Below are positions 44,350-55,179 of a stretch of 64,000 nucleotides of DNA, piece after piece. How positions within the stretch are numbered: the first letter of the stretch is position 1; each line of letters begins with the position of its first letter. Both the position numbers and the translations under genes were made by a program. Source of the DNA: Riptortus pedestris (Eukaryota; Arthropoda; Insecta; Hemiptera; Alydidae); assembly GCA_019009955.1 (NCBI GenBank), contig CM032228.1, positions 173,610,001-173,674,000 of the forward strand, written 5' to 3'. A model generated the notes under the pieces. That model did not search any database and was not told the origin of the DNA. It worked only from the letters and a program-made list of their open reading frames with translations.

Positions 44350-47040
44350 TTTTAGATAATAGGTATTATGATAACAGTATTACATGTTTTACAAATGAGC
44401 TCTGGATTTACTTGTCACATTGGGTATTTCATCGATTTGCTCTGTCTAAATTCCGCTACCCACGCCATGCATACTCAAATCAGTAGTTTTATCTGTCAAT
44501 TCTATTCTTGTAATATTCACATATCTTCTACTTCTCATATCCATCATTCCGTTTCCATGAAAGTTTCTGAGAAACATTTTATGGAGCCTATAGAATAATA
44601 AATAAACAAGTAAATATATAAAACACATCGGACCACTAGACCTGAGAAATGAACATTCGTTTCAAGTAAGAAAGGAAGGAATAATTAGGCAAACCTGAAT
44701 TATAATATAATTTCATTTTCTAACAAATTTTCATATGCCAATTGACTAAAATGATAGCAATTTTAATGATAAGATTTTGCTATTTTACAGACCCTGATTA
44801 TTAATTATTTCGGTTAACCATTAGTTGTCTGTCCAAAAGTATATTGAAGTCTAATAAATATTAACTGATATTCATACTTCAGACAGTATAATACATCATT
44901 GAAAATATAGATGGTTATAGAGCTAAGATAATTTTATCATCATTAAACGAATAATATGAATAGAATATGTTTTTGTTTTTATTTTAACGATATTTTGATA
45001 TTAATGTTTCATTTTGTTACTTAAAATTGTGCACTTTTTTATTTGCATAATTTAAACATACTTTTGATTAATGGACCCAATAATCCTTCTCCATTTATTC
45101 CTCTGCAGCAGTTTATTACAGGGGTACTATACCAAGATCCCTGCGTGCTATCACTGGGAAAACAGAATTAAAAAAGTTGTAAAACAACTGTTCGGCCTAT
45201 ATCATTGTATATTCAATTTCACCATGATATAAATTCAGTTCAGGAGGAGATGCCAACATTTAAAGAAGAAACTAAAGGAGTATGTATTTACGGTAAAACG
45301 TTTTATTGCACCTAATTTCCAGAGGACATTGCACATTGTAGTTGTAATGAATACAATGTTGAAAGTTCTAATGAATCCTTTAGGGCATCCTTATCTTAGA
45401 GCTGAAGATAAAAGAAAATCATTACAGTAAATATAAAATAAACATAAAAATAATCATTGGAAAAAAATCATAATTGAAATAGTGAAGCAGCTTTGTTCCC
45501 TTGGAAGCAAAGTAAGCTTTGGTTGGGAATAGTAAAATGAATAGAGTAGCTTCCACAGAACTCAACGGTTGTATCTAGAAGGCGTAAGGTTTACATTTTT
45601 ATAGCGTTATATTATTTCATCCCCACTCTAGCTTGGTAGTATGTATATTTTCAATGTTGCTCAAATACTTCCCGTTCTTTGCCTCGTTCAGAAGTATCAC
45701 TGTGAAATTTCTCCTATATAACATTTTTTTCAGGTTCCATTGGGTCCGTAACTTTCAACATCACTTTAACTGCTTCTTTTGTAATTACAATTATTCTATT
45801 ATCCTTTAACCCCGTGAAGGACGCACGTAACGTGGTATTGAAGTCATCGATGCTTGCTCTTCTAGCTCTCTGTCCATTAAAGAAGGAAATGTATATGTTC
45901 CTGTGATAAAGAAAATGTATTACATTTCTGTTTTAGTGGTAGGTCTCAGATGATGGAGCGAATGTTCTGGTGGATTTAGACCTATAATAAAATTTGGGAA
46001 GGAATGTTATATAAACTTAGGCCATCAGGAACGTGAACGATAATATATAATAAATCCCCTTATATGAATCCAACTATATTAGCATAGACATATAGATAAA
46101 ACTCTTATACGGTAGGATTGTTAATTTATATTATGTTGTTATTTAATTTTCCTATAACGTCAGTACAGTTGTTATGGCACTTAGAGCAAAAGAGATAAGG
46201 TCTGGCTGTAAGAAGAGATTTCCTTTCTAAAGGGCGAGTTGTTGGAAGAGGTGTTTTGAATTGCTAGGGATGAATTTTAATGTAGGATTTGCTAAGGAGG
46301 AGGCAAGTGGGGGTTGGATAACGACCTGACTTAGGTGTGCGCAGTCCCCAACTTGGAATAGGGTACTTTGCAAAACTTTACTCCCAACTACTTCCAACCA
46401 CCAAATTAAAAAGGGAAAACTTGGTCTCTTTAAAGCAAGCGTTTCTATATTTTCTAACTTTCTACCCCTAGCATGTAGTTTTTATGTGTCTCTGTTGACG
46501 TCTTCATCTCATATACTTTTTCTTGTATAATAAAAATGTAAGTAGTTATCAGTTTTCATATCTTTATTCTTTCATGAGTCTAGAATAATGAAATAACAAT
46601 TGCTCCTTTTTATACTCTAGTAAGTTTTTTTTCCTGTGTTTTTTATAACTAGTTAATATTTCGCAATAAAAAAGTACATATTACTGCAATGTAAGAAAAT
46701 ATGAATAAAAAGTGTACAGGATTGTTCATAGCTTCTGTTAATAGATAATCGACAAAGAAAGCAGAATGACTACAAGACACTATAACTCGTCCATAAACAA
46801 GGCCTTTACTCCATGATGGAAAAGTGCCATCAACTGATAGGTCTATTTGCTAGGTCTATTTGCTAGGTCCTTTCTGGGGCCGTCCCCCTAAATACCTGGC
46901 CTACCATTCCTCTCAGGCCAGTACAACGACGATCATATTGTTCTGAAAACTGTGTACTTAAAAAATTACGCAGGGTTAATTACATATTTAAGAAGTACGA
47001 AGTAAATGAAGGCAACCCTGCAGAAGGAATGGCGCAAGTA
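44350..47040. other. Long unassigned AT-rich stretch
   Basis: No TE family or coding region recognised. There is a small direct repeat, GGTCTATTTGCTA twice, near 46840-46866. Confidence 0.4.
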
Positions 47041-47520
47041 GTGTTCTAGGTGGCGGCCAGCCTGGGACCTAGGCCAGCTTGGATCCTTTTCTTTCAACTT
47101 GCCGCTCATCTATAAAGTGGCCTATCTCGCCCAACTGTTGGTTAGTTCTCAGTTTTGGTACTAGTAAATAACAGTGTCTTCAATGCAGCTTTAGTGAACA
47201 GTGCTTTTTTTAGTTTTAGTTAAGTGCAGTGCAGTGTTTTTGTGAAGATCAGTGCGGTGCCATGTTTTGTGAAGACCAGTGTATAGCCGTGTTCTTGTGA
47301 ACTTTAGTGATTCGCGTGATCGTGAGTTATTGTACTGTGCAATAAGAATTAAAATAATGAGTGCTTATAGCAAGGAGTAGTGAAGAATAATTTACCTAGT
47401 GTTTAGTGCATCGTCAAATAAATTGTCCAGTGATAAAAACGCTAGATTATGTGTGTTTAATTTTGCATTTCAATAATCAACGCTTATTATTATTTTTATA
47501 ATCATACATATTCTTGGGTA
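47041..47520 (+). mobile_element. Solo LTR-like element, copy b
   Basis: It shares with 21577-22515 the series of AGTGCAGTGCAGTG, GTGAAGA, TGTGAACTT(T/C)AGTGAT and CGTGAT words, then TAAATAAATTGT(C/G)CAG(T/C)GATAAAAAC and a TGTGTGTTTAAT...AATCAACG(C/T)TTATTA end. A TATAAAG word near 47112 could be a promoter element. The left end is not sharply defined and no TGTT...AACA pair was found, so the boundaries are approximate. Confidence 0.6.
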
Positions 47521-48479
47521 ATATGTAAGATATATTTTTTCCAGTTTTTTTTCCAATGGGCAGACGGTATGAGTTAGCTGACATTGGGTGTGGATTAGAA
47601 TAAGCCAAAACCACAAAGAATGATGCACCCTTCTTGATCTAAGGGTGGTACCCAGGGTTAAAGGAAATAGGATTTACCGTAGGAAGTATGCTTTCACATC
47701 ACATCTTATTTTGGTAGGCTAAAATCAAGTATCGGAAGAAAAAATATTGAAATAAGTGTTAATGGCAATGTCTTTCAATTTTTAAAAAACCTAATCTGAT
47801 AACAAAATCAGTACAAAAGTTCAACAAAGATTATAGAAGATTCTCATAAGACTGAGAGCATGCTAAAGAGGACAAGGTATGAAGCCCAAATATTAAAAGA
47901 GCCTGATACTCAATCACTGCAGAAAATAGACTTCCATGAAGAATATCTTGGGTAGTTTTTCAATCGATGAGCACTAGGCTGCGATCGGGAATGCAATATA
48001 CGAGGCAACAGATTTGGATTATAGGAAAGACGACAGCGGAATAAGTGAATGGTTCAGTGAAAATTCCCAAAGACCTTGATTGTAATGTCAAGGGACGTGG
48101 ACGTCTATGGGAATATTATTGAAATATTTCAAATTGAGGTAATATTATATATTATTATTTTAGTTTAAAAAGTAATTTTCATTTTTTTCGTACAGTTTTT
48201 TTTATTTATTTATTTATTTTTCGCTCTCCACCACAAAGGTGAATCAATACCTACACCCGTATTATTGATATTGTTATTATAAATATAATTCCTGCACAAT
48301 GAATACAAAAAAATCGAATTAACCCTTCTTTGACCATTCAATAAAAGATTGTGGTTTATAAGTCTGCCCCATATGGCGTTTCTAGTGCAGTGATACAGTA
48401 GTGACTTTGAAGTGAACAATAGCCATGTGGACATATAATAAAATATACAATAAGCGAGGCACACCAAGACATGTGCAAG
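47521..48479. other. Unassigned sequence
   Basis: No repeat family or gene recognised. Confidence 0.35.
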
Positions 48480-48760
48480 GACACCATTATAGTAGGTGAC
48501 GCTGTCGCCTCGGGAGATATCTGGGAGCAGACACCGCGGGCGGAACAAAGCCGACGACACTGGCAATCTTCCGTCTAAATAAACACTATTAGCATTTGAC
48601 CCTTTTGTAAGGGTTGGTTCGGGGACAGACAGGGTTGGAGGGGCGGGAAGTCTGTGGGGGCACCCCTCGCAGCTGTTCAACCATCAATCACATCCACACG
48701 TCAGCCATGCAAATCCCCTCCTGGCTCATTAGACAACGGCTCTCGAGTGCTGCTCCACCA
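48480..48760. promoter_or_regulatory. Less AT-rich island with clustered developmental-type motifs
   Basis: The island is much richer in G+C than its surroundings and free of repeat families. Close together are an E-box CAGCTG (48670-48675), ATCAATCA (48683-48690, Pbx/Exd-like), and an exact octamer ATGCAAAT (48707-48714, POU-type). A minus-strand frame of 156 codons (48210-48680) runs partly through it, but I recognise no domain and the frame extends into AT-rich sequence. Cis-regulatory DNA is the more likely reading, though untested. Confidence 0.28.
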
Positions 48761-48889
48761 TCACCAAGAAAGTGCAACACTCTAATCATCCTCTTGAAGA
48801 AAAAAAGAGACCACTTTAAGAGCGTGGGAGAAGTCAATTTATTATTACTTAATCGATAATTAAAAACAGGGTATATTATTATGGCTTCT

Positions 48890-49080
48890 GTTTTTAGATT
48901 TCCATTTCCGTTTTTATTTCCCATTTTGGTTTTGTGTTCCATTTCTGTATTTGTTCTATTTCTATTTTGTGTTCCCTTTCCGTTTTTATTTCCCATTTTG
49001 GTTTTGTGTTCCATTTCTGTTTTTGTTTTATTTCTATTTTTGTGTTCCATTTCTGTTTTGTGTTACTATTCTATTTTTCA
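48890..49080. repeat. ~72-bp minisatellite, pyrimidine-rich
   Basis: TTTCCGTTTTTATTTCCCAT at about 48905 recurs at about 48977, and each unit has TTTTGGTTTTGTGTTCCATT. The repeated strand asymmetry yields open frames in several registers (on the minus strand a Lys/Asn/Thr-rich one with GNKNG repeats), which I treat as artefacts. Confidence 0.88.
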
Positions 49081-49203
49081 TGTTACATTTCTGTTATGTT
49101 GTTTTATGTTTCGTTTAAATTAATTTTGTTTCGTTTCGTTTTTTTTTGTTTTTATGTTGTTGTTTTTTTCCCAGAGCAACATCGCCACAGCTGCGAAGCT
49201 CCA

Positions 49204-49229
49204 AATAAATAAATAAATAAATAAATATC
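49204..49229. repeat. (AAAT)n microsatellite
   Basis: About six AAAT units. Confidence 0.85.
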
Positions 49230-49457
49230 TTCAATATACATTCGTTAATGAGATATTAATTGTACAAAACCATGAACCGTACTGTAAGAACAAGTGAACA
49301 AATGATAAGATCACCGCTTCGGAGCGGTGTTCAATTATTTCTGAATTAGGCTTATTTAAAGATCTAATTAGGATAAATGATGAGAGCTGAGTGCTCTGAA
49401 AACTGCGAGGAAACTTATATAACTACAACAATACTATAAGCATTTAGTATTGAACAA

Positions 49458-50299
49458 TGAAAAAAACTCCAGGTCTACCAGGGGCTACATAAATTAAGCA
49501 GATTTCCCACGGGAAAGTATACACCAGATATATCTACATACTGGTAACACCACCGTGAATGTTAAGACAATAAATACAAACGGTAATAAGAAATCATTCA
49601 GTCAATTTACATCTTAATAATATCTACAACGGAAAGCGTCTGAATAGTAAACAAACAGGGCAGCCATCTTCGGAGCGCTGAATAGATAGGATTATTCTAG
49701 ACCGGAAAGAAGACAATTAATGAAATATATCTTAATATAACATATTAATTTTATTGAAAACGATTTACTATAAATAGTGGAGTAATTTCAAATGAATCAG
49801 AATAATTTCTATCTCAATCACTCGGATTTTAGTAATCCATGAACAAAAGAAGGGCAGGGGGGTGTCAATAGAACGTATTTGCTTGTATCTCGTATAATAA
49901 AGCTTTGTTGAAAACAATATTTGGCATTAAACCTTGTAATTAAGTGGTTCATGATATTACAGCTTATTATTAATATGACACTAGTAGGAGTGGTGGTTTA
50001 CTGAAAGAGTAAAACTATAAAATCAAAATATCTCAGTTAATACTCATTACACGGGAAATATGCATAGACCAATATTTATACTAAATATAATTTGCAATAA
50101 GATTGTTTCTATACAATTGTTCAATCTGACGTAGAGTAACAGAGCTATTTCGAAATTCGTCCCCTCTAAACCCCCCTCCCTTGGTCCGATTTCAGTCGTT
50201 TACGAACTTGATCTTTCTTTTTACCAAAAATGACTAAATATGGAGTTTGGTACGATTCAACAATAATTTCGACCGCTAGAGTAGTAACAGACAAATATA

Positions 50300-50361
<62 letters not shown>

Positions 50362-50438
50362 TGTGTAAAAATTTCAAAAATCGTCATGAGTACGACCTCA
50401 ATAGCTGATTTCCCTTCGGGGAAATCTTCTAAAAATCA
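49458..50438 (+). mobile_element. Family H element, copy 12 (long form, nearly complete)
   Basis: Starts TCCAGGTCTACCAGGGGCTA with CAGATTTCCCACGGGAAAGT. It carries the long body (AAATCATTCAGTCAATTTAC, GGAAAGCGTCTGAATAGTAA, AGTAATCCATGAAC), the common block, a TG-then-TA core (50297-50357), and ends CATGAGTACGACCTCAATAG plus a stem-loop GATTTCCCTTCGGGGAAATC followed by TTCTAAAA. It is the best reference for the ~1-kb long form. The 3' half just after the core is shortened: GAACGGACCTC is missing. Confidence 0.88.
50297..50357. repeat. (GT)n(TA)n core of H copy 12
   Basis: About 11 GT units pass into about 18 TA units. Other H copies have pure TA here. Confidence 0.93.
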
Positions 50439-51277
50439 AACAACTTTTCAGGTCTGTAAGTAACCTGAATCACGTTCATTAAAATTCTCACCAATATTCT
50501 CACATTATAGCTCTAATTACATTTGGGAAGCATAATTTAATATGAATCCTGTGCCTGGATGACTAAAACAAAGATCTTTGATATCCAGTATCACACTACT
50601 GTTTGCCCTCTTCAAAGATTTTAAGTAAAGAAGAAGATGAAGGTTTGAACATCTAATCTGTCATTTTGCCTATTACTTTAAAAGCCCGTCATGTGAGTTT
50701 CCTCGAAACTGAAATTATGATGAGAAGTTCTTGTGAGAAATTGAATTCTCGAACTACTTTGCTCTTTACCTACTCTTCCCTTTTCCAAACTTCCATTTAT
50801 TCTCCGTAATTCCTAGAAAGCTAACACATTAGAACATAATGGTAAATGCTGAGAAGAATATGTAGATAAATTGGGTACAGTGAGGGTTTTCAAAGAATAA
50901 ATTTCCCTCTCATTTTTCATCCTAAATATTATAAAAGTATAATAAATTATATTAATAATTAACAAACATGTTTACATTTTTAAGTCAACAACTATTAAAG
51001 TAAGGAAGCTGGGTCATAAACCCATACCTTAAATTCAGCTTGTCATGCCAATGACGTTTCACTCTTTTCTGGAGAGGAGGATCAACTTGCTATTATATTG
51101 TAACTTATTTAAGTGAGCTCTACGTTATCCAAAACAGACGATAGGACATTTGAGTGATGATAGGACACAATAAAAAATGAATTCAATTTAATTACGTTGT
51201 GTTTTTATTTTTAAAAAAATAAGCGAAGAATTGAGAAATTGTTTTCCTGGAAACGACACACTTGGGGAAAACACACG
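50439..51277. other. Unassigned sequence
   Basis: No repeat or gene recognised. Confidence 0.35.
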
Positions 51278-51694
51278 TTAAAGAAATTGGGTCGCATTGG
51301 AGAAGTTGGTATATATTGGATTTGAGGAATAAGACGAGGGAAGGGAGGGACGTGATTTTCGTGTGATTTCCTCAGAGAGAGTGAGTAGGTGTTTGACATC
51401 TCCTCCTGAAGACGTGATCGAAATCTCTTGCCGGCCTCTAGCTGGGAGGGTTTGCACCCGCAACCATATGCTCTTCTCCCTCTGGGCTCTTCTTACCAAC
51501 CATTCATGTCTCGTAGCCTTTGGGTCCGCCCTTTTTTTAATAATTCCCAACCTAAAGGCTTGCTGAAGGCAGTCCGTCGTGTTTGTTTGCTTCGGAAATG
51601 GTGCTTCGAGTGTCTGGAAAAGCTTCATTAATTCTATAAGAACCGTCCTAAAAGAAGGTTCAAAGCCCTTCCAAAAGTAAAATATGTAATACAT
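51278..51694 (-). other. Less AT-rich island with a 138-codon open frame
   Basis: The minus-strand frame opens at 51694 and runs 138 codons, with a basic middle (RLGIIKKRADPKATRHEWLV, RRAQREKSIWLRVQTLPARG). The island is non-repetitive and more balanced in composition. Plus-strand frames of 67 codons are also open over the same bases, so the coding evidence is weak. I recognise no family. It could be an exon or regulatory DNA. Confidence 0.2.
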
Positions 51695-51949
51695 TCTTTG
51701 TAAATTAAAAAAAAAAAAATAAAAAAAAAAACTCCTATATTGTGTAAACCGTTGTACATTTTGGAATATTTAAGTATATATGTTAATGAGAAATGTACAT
51801 AATTCTCTTCATTAGTTGATATGGTTTATAGTGGAATATCCATCATTCTATTAGCAGATAATTGCAATCTTATTATTCGGTTGAATGATCAATTCTATAT
51901 ATATATAGAATCTAAGATTGTTGTAGGAATCGCGGTATTTCTAGCAGAT

Positions 51950-52666
51950 GTTTTAGCAAATTTCCCTAAAATCAGCTATTGAAGTTGTACACATCTCCGT
52001 TATGAATCGTACCGAAAGGTTTTACTATTCTTATTTCGAATGTATTTTATATGAATGTTGTTATGTACATTTTTTTGTATATATTAATACGAACGGACAT
52101 ATTTGATTTTTTTAGCTTTTAGTCTTCAGTAAACCCCCGTTCCTACTCGTGTCATATTAACAATAAGCTGTTATATCACAAACCACTTTATCGGAAGGTT
52201 AAATACCAAATATTGTTTCCCTTGAAACTCTACTGTGCGAGATACATGCAAATAGCTTATGCGATGACGCCATCAATTAAGATTTTGTGATCATGACTCG
52301 AAAATGTTGATAATTAATCGTTTCATTTTATATTAAAGTTCATAATGGATGAAACCAGACCAGGCATAGGGGGTTTAGAAAGAATGAGTTCAATGCTACA
52401 AAATATCTCTGTTGTTAAGAGTCGGATCGAAAATTTATAGACCCAGTCTCAGAAAACTATTGACGCTCTACAATCGTGGTTCAATCATTTTTTTACGTAG
52501 CTCAAATAATGAGCGTGTTATTCGTATTTTTTCATCGGCCGTCAATAAAATCTCACTTCCATTCACCGTATTTTTACTTAGAAGTAGAAAGTACATGGCA
52601 AGAAGGTCTTAGTGAGTCACACCACCATCTGCTTGGTTTATGCAGCCCCCTGCGTAATGGCTATTC
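51950..52666 (-). mobile_element. Family H element, copy 13 (TA core and most of the 3' half deleted)
   Basis: The minus-strand start is near 52666 (complement of CAGCCCCCTGCGTAATGG and CACCATCTGC). It contains the long-form words (complement of AGCTTATTGTTAATATGACA). The body is joined directly to GTGTACAACTTCAATAGCTG and the end TTTGCTAAAA, so everything between AACGGAGAT and the GTACGACCTC equivalent is missing. The terminal palindrome is decayed. Confidence 0.8.
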
Positions 52667-52859
52667 TATAAAAGTCAATAATAATTTAAGTAAATGATAA
52701 TAAAGTTAAATAAAATGACCATCTCTGCATATAGCCTTCGGTTGAGTAGTTAAATTAAAGCCGTTCTTGTAAATTGCGAATTTATGTGTAAAAACTTTTT
52801 GTTTATGGAAACCTTACATTGGGACGAGGAAATGTAACCTGAAATGCTAGAATTACGTC

Positions 52860-53215
52860 AGGGATGTAAACACGACCCGCTGCAGAATTCCGAGGTGGAT
52901 CAGGAAGCCGTCTTGGTCAATAGGTTGGTCCACGTTTAGCTTCAACGAGTAATCCAAACACGTTTCGTAGGGGAGCTACCTGGGAAAGTTCAAGCTAGCA
53001 TCTCATCTGAGATACTAAGATGGTGCCTGCTGCCTGACGGGCGAGGCGCGAAGGACCTAGCGCTGGGGTGGTGCAGTTCAACAGTGAAGCAGACTACCTC
53101 TATCCATCCTCAATGAGGATTGCACCTACCAGGAGTTGGCACTTCAGTCCGTCAGAGCCCATCTTCTCGGCGAGATTCGAGTTCAAGAGAGCTGAGCGAC
53201 TAGACGACAAGTCTT
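52860..53215 (+). other. GC-richer unclassified block ending in a T-run
   Basis: About 350 bp of markedly higher G+C (for example CTGACGGGCGAGGCGCGAAG) starts after AACACGACCCGCTGCAG and ends ACGACAAGTCTTCTATTATT followed by a T-run. The sharp composition change and a T-rich 3' end suggest an inserted element or a pol III-type transcript. No A or B box is clear and no second copy exists in the window. From about 53064 a plus-strand frame (VVQFNSEADYLYPSSMRIAP) is open for about 50 codons. Confidence 0.3.
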
Positions 53216-53463
53216 CTATTATTATTTTTTTTTTTCAATAGGTTTAAATTTCTTGCTGGAAAATGCAATCATGGAAATAGAATAGATGAGTGCCTGAGTG
53301 ACCGATTTGCAGAACAAAGGGATTCGTTTTCCTGTATTGGACGTAGAGGATGTTCAGTGTAGCCCGGAAGGAACTGTTATCAGTATAGACACACACAGAA
53401 CCGAGCATGTCCTGAAATTCCCCCCATCGCAAGACTATCGTCTGATAAAAGTAAAGCAAATCA

Positions 53464-53700
53464 TTGGTTTATAGTCAAAATAGTTCGAATACGCTCACCC
53501 TTAGCAAAACCAGAATTAAGGAAGAGGTTGAGAACATAGTTTGGAGGCATGAGCTCTGCCATGACAGGAGAAGCAAGCCTCGAGATTTTGAACCGTGTCA
53601 AGATGTATGGGAGAAAAACGAAACATTCAAAGGCTCGACACCAGGTCAAGAAGGAGGAAGATGGCAGCGAATCATCTGATTCACCGTGGGGAAAGTGTTG
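53464..53700 (+). pseudogene. Ty3/gypsy integrase-tail-like remnant, related to 3790-4145
   Basis: The frame from 53464 reads TRIKEEVENIVWRHELCHDR and RSKPRDFEPCQDVWEKN, followed by ETFKGSTPGQEGGRW. The YHDRRSKPRxFxxGQxVWVKN pattern is characteristic of the segment before the W-x-P-G motif in CsRN1-type gypsy integrases. The ordinary G of EPGQ is C here. No other part of the polyprotein is adjacent. The start codon is only the limit of the open frame. Confidence 0.5.
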
Positions 53701-54212
53701 GATTAATAGTATTTGGAGCTCTTTGGATTATTGATTCCTGATCATATATTGTCTATAAAAGCTAATTGATCATAATTTTACACAACCATTAGTTCAGATG
53801 CTAAATACAAGCACTGTTTCTACATTGTGTAATTAAATGTAAGCACTATTTAGCTGAAAAAATACAAGCGAAACCTTTATTTCTAAAATAAATGAAATGT
53901 CTTTCTAACAAACTGATATATTTATCTTTATTTATTATAGTTTTTTCTTCATAATAATATATATTTCTAAATAAATATGAAAACTTCGAAACAGAACTTC
54001 AATCTCGGTGACTTGAGATTATATTTTCTGGAAAGTATAATCTGTTAATTCACTAAACACATACTTCACGTAAAACAGATAGTAACGAATAGTTAGAATT
54101 GAGATTTTAAGACACCAGAAGCTAAGGGCTATAGTTACACTGGGTACGCATTTTTTAACGTATTATATATGCATTCGCCAACTATCAATTATCTACTGGT
54201 ATCTGCAACTAT
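53701..54212. other. AT-rich sequence, nothing recognised
   Basis: No repeat or coding feature identified. Confidence 0.4.
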
Positions 54213-54254
54213 ACGTGTGTGTGTGTGTGTGTGTGGGTGTGTGTGTGTGCGTGT
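54213..54254. repeat. (GT)n microsatellite
   Basis: About 19 GT units with a GG interruption and a GCGTG end. Confidence 0.93.
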
Positions 54255-54345
54255 TGAAACATATTTATTGCACAGAATGAACTATACATAATAATTCAAT
54301 CATCTTTGTTACATTATTTCATACCTAAATATAAAGAAGAATAAT

Positions 54346-54411
54346 TGCCATCGACCGGACTGTCGCAGTGTAGAACCAGAATCTGCTGAATATATCCTGG
54401 CGGACTGCAAC
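54346..54411 (+). pseudogene. Zinc-knuckle tail fragment of a non-LTR retrotransposon
   Basis: A 22-codon stretch reads CHRPDCRSVEPESAEYILAD followed by CN and a stop. The C-x4-C ... E-(S/T)-A-E-(H/Y)-I-L-x-x-C pattern is the C-terminal knuckle of Jockey/R1-like elements (compare PLTIKHILTNC at about 30050, minus). It is very short, so the call rests on the motif alone. Confidence 0.38.
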
Positions 54412-54545
54412 TAATTACCATTATATCAGCAATTTAAAATAACAATATTTGCAACGAATCATATCTAATATTATTTCACTCCGTTAATGGCAGTAATGTA
54501 GTGTCCTGTGAATGTGTTCTGTTTACAATTCAACAATATATAAAT

Positions 54546-54925
54546 TGTTACGTTTATTACAAAAAAAATAAACGTTGATTATTAGAATTCTTTTGGATAA
54601 ACGAAATTAAATACTCAATTTATTGGTCGATCGGTATTCACTTTTACACACTTGTTTAATTATTCTTCACTACTAATCACAATATACACCTTAATTAACT
54701 TTAGTTAACCTCACGTTCTAAGTACCCAGCATAATAGCTCATGATCACTCGAAACACTGATGTTCATTAAACACCGCACAAAGTGGTGGTAAATGCATTT
54801 AGTAAAGATCAAGCTTGCCATCTTGATTTAGAGGAACTTCGAAAAAACGGGTGAGTATGTTGCAATGCGCATACATATTAAGTTCTGCTAATTTTGTTTG
54901 ATTCTATTTTACAATATTACAACAA
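54546..54925 (-). mobile_element. Solo LTR-like element, copy c
   Basis: TGTTACGTTTATTAC at 54546 is the complement of the GTAATAAACGTAACA end of copy a, and AATAAACGTTGATTATTAG matches the same terminal block. The other end is near ATATTACAACA (about 54925) and is degenerate. The element is about 0.38 kb, shorter than copy a without its H insert. Confidence 0.5.
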
Positions 54926-54977
54926 ATGCCAACTGTATTCGACCATCAGCCAGTGACAATGGTATGCACCGACAGAT

Positions 54978-55179
54978 ATGACAACAGTATCATCTATACT
55001 GGCAGCTCCAAACCTTTACTTGATTTACAACAAATGGTTTGCTAATGAAAGAGATGTAAAATCGTATCTCGATGAGTATTTCGCTTCTAAGCCCCATGCG
55101 ATTTACGAGAGCGGACTTGTGATGTTGTTGGAAAGATGGCAAGAGGTATTTACAAAATGGTGAATACATTATTGAATAA
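54978..55179 (+). pseudogene. Mariner transposase C-terminal remnant
   Basis: The frame reads SSILAAPNLYLIYNKWFANE, RDVKSYLDEYFASKPHAIYE, SGLVMLLERWQEVFT, and then after a one-base shift NGEYIIE and a stop (55177-55179). Mariner transposases end with S-P-D-L-A-P-S-(D/N)-Y-x-L-F, then a run F-x-S-x-x-x-V-x-x-x-x-x-x-(Y/F)-F, then G-I-x-x-L-x-x-R-W-x-x-C-I and finally N-G-x-Y-(I/V). The third catalytic Asp region is degraded (ILAAPNLYLI). N-terminal HTH and the first two catalytic Asp are missing. No TIRs were identified. Confidence 0.72.

Noticed and set aside
44292..44598. Pair of overlapping frames (64 and 76 codons)
   Set aside because: Partly family H sequence on the opposite strand and otherwise AT-rich; no protein-like motifs.
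48688..49050. Minus-strand 120-codon frame with NKNG/EHKTKM repeats
   Set aside because: It follows the 72-bp pyrimidine-rich minisatellite; two plus-strand frames over the same bases are equally open, so the pattern reflects the repeat and not a protein.
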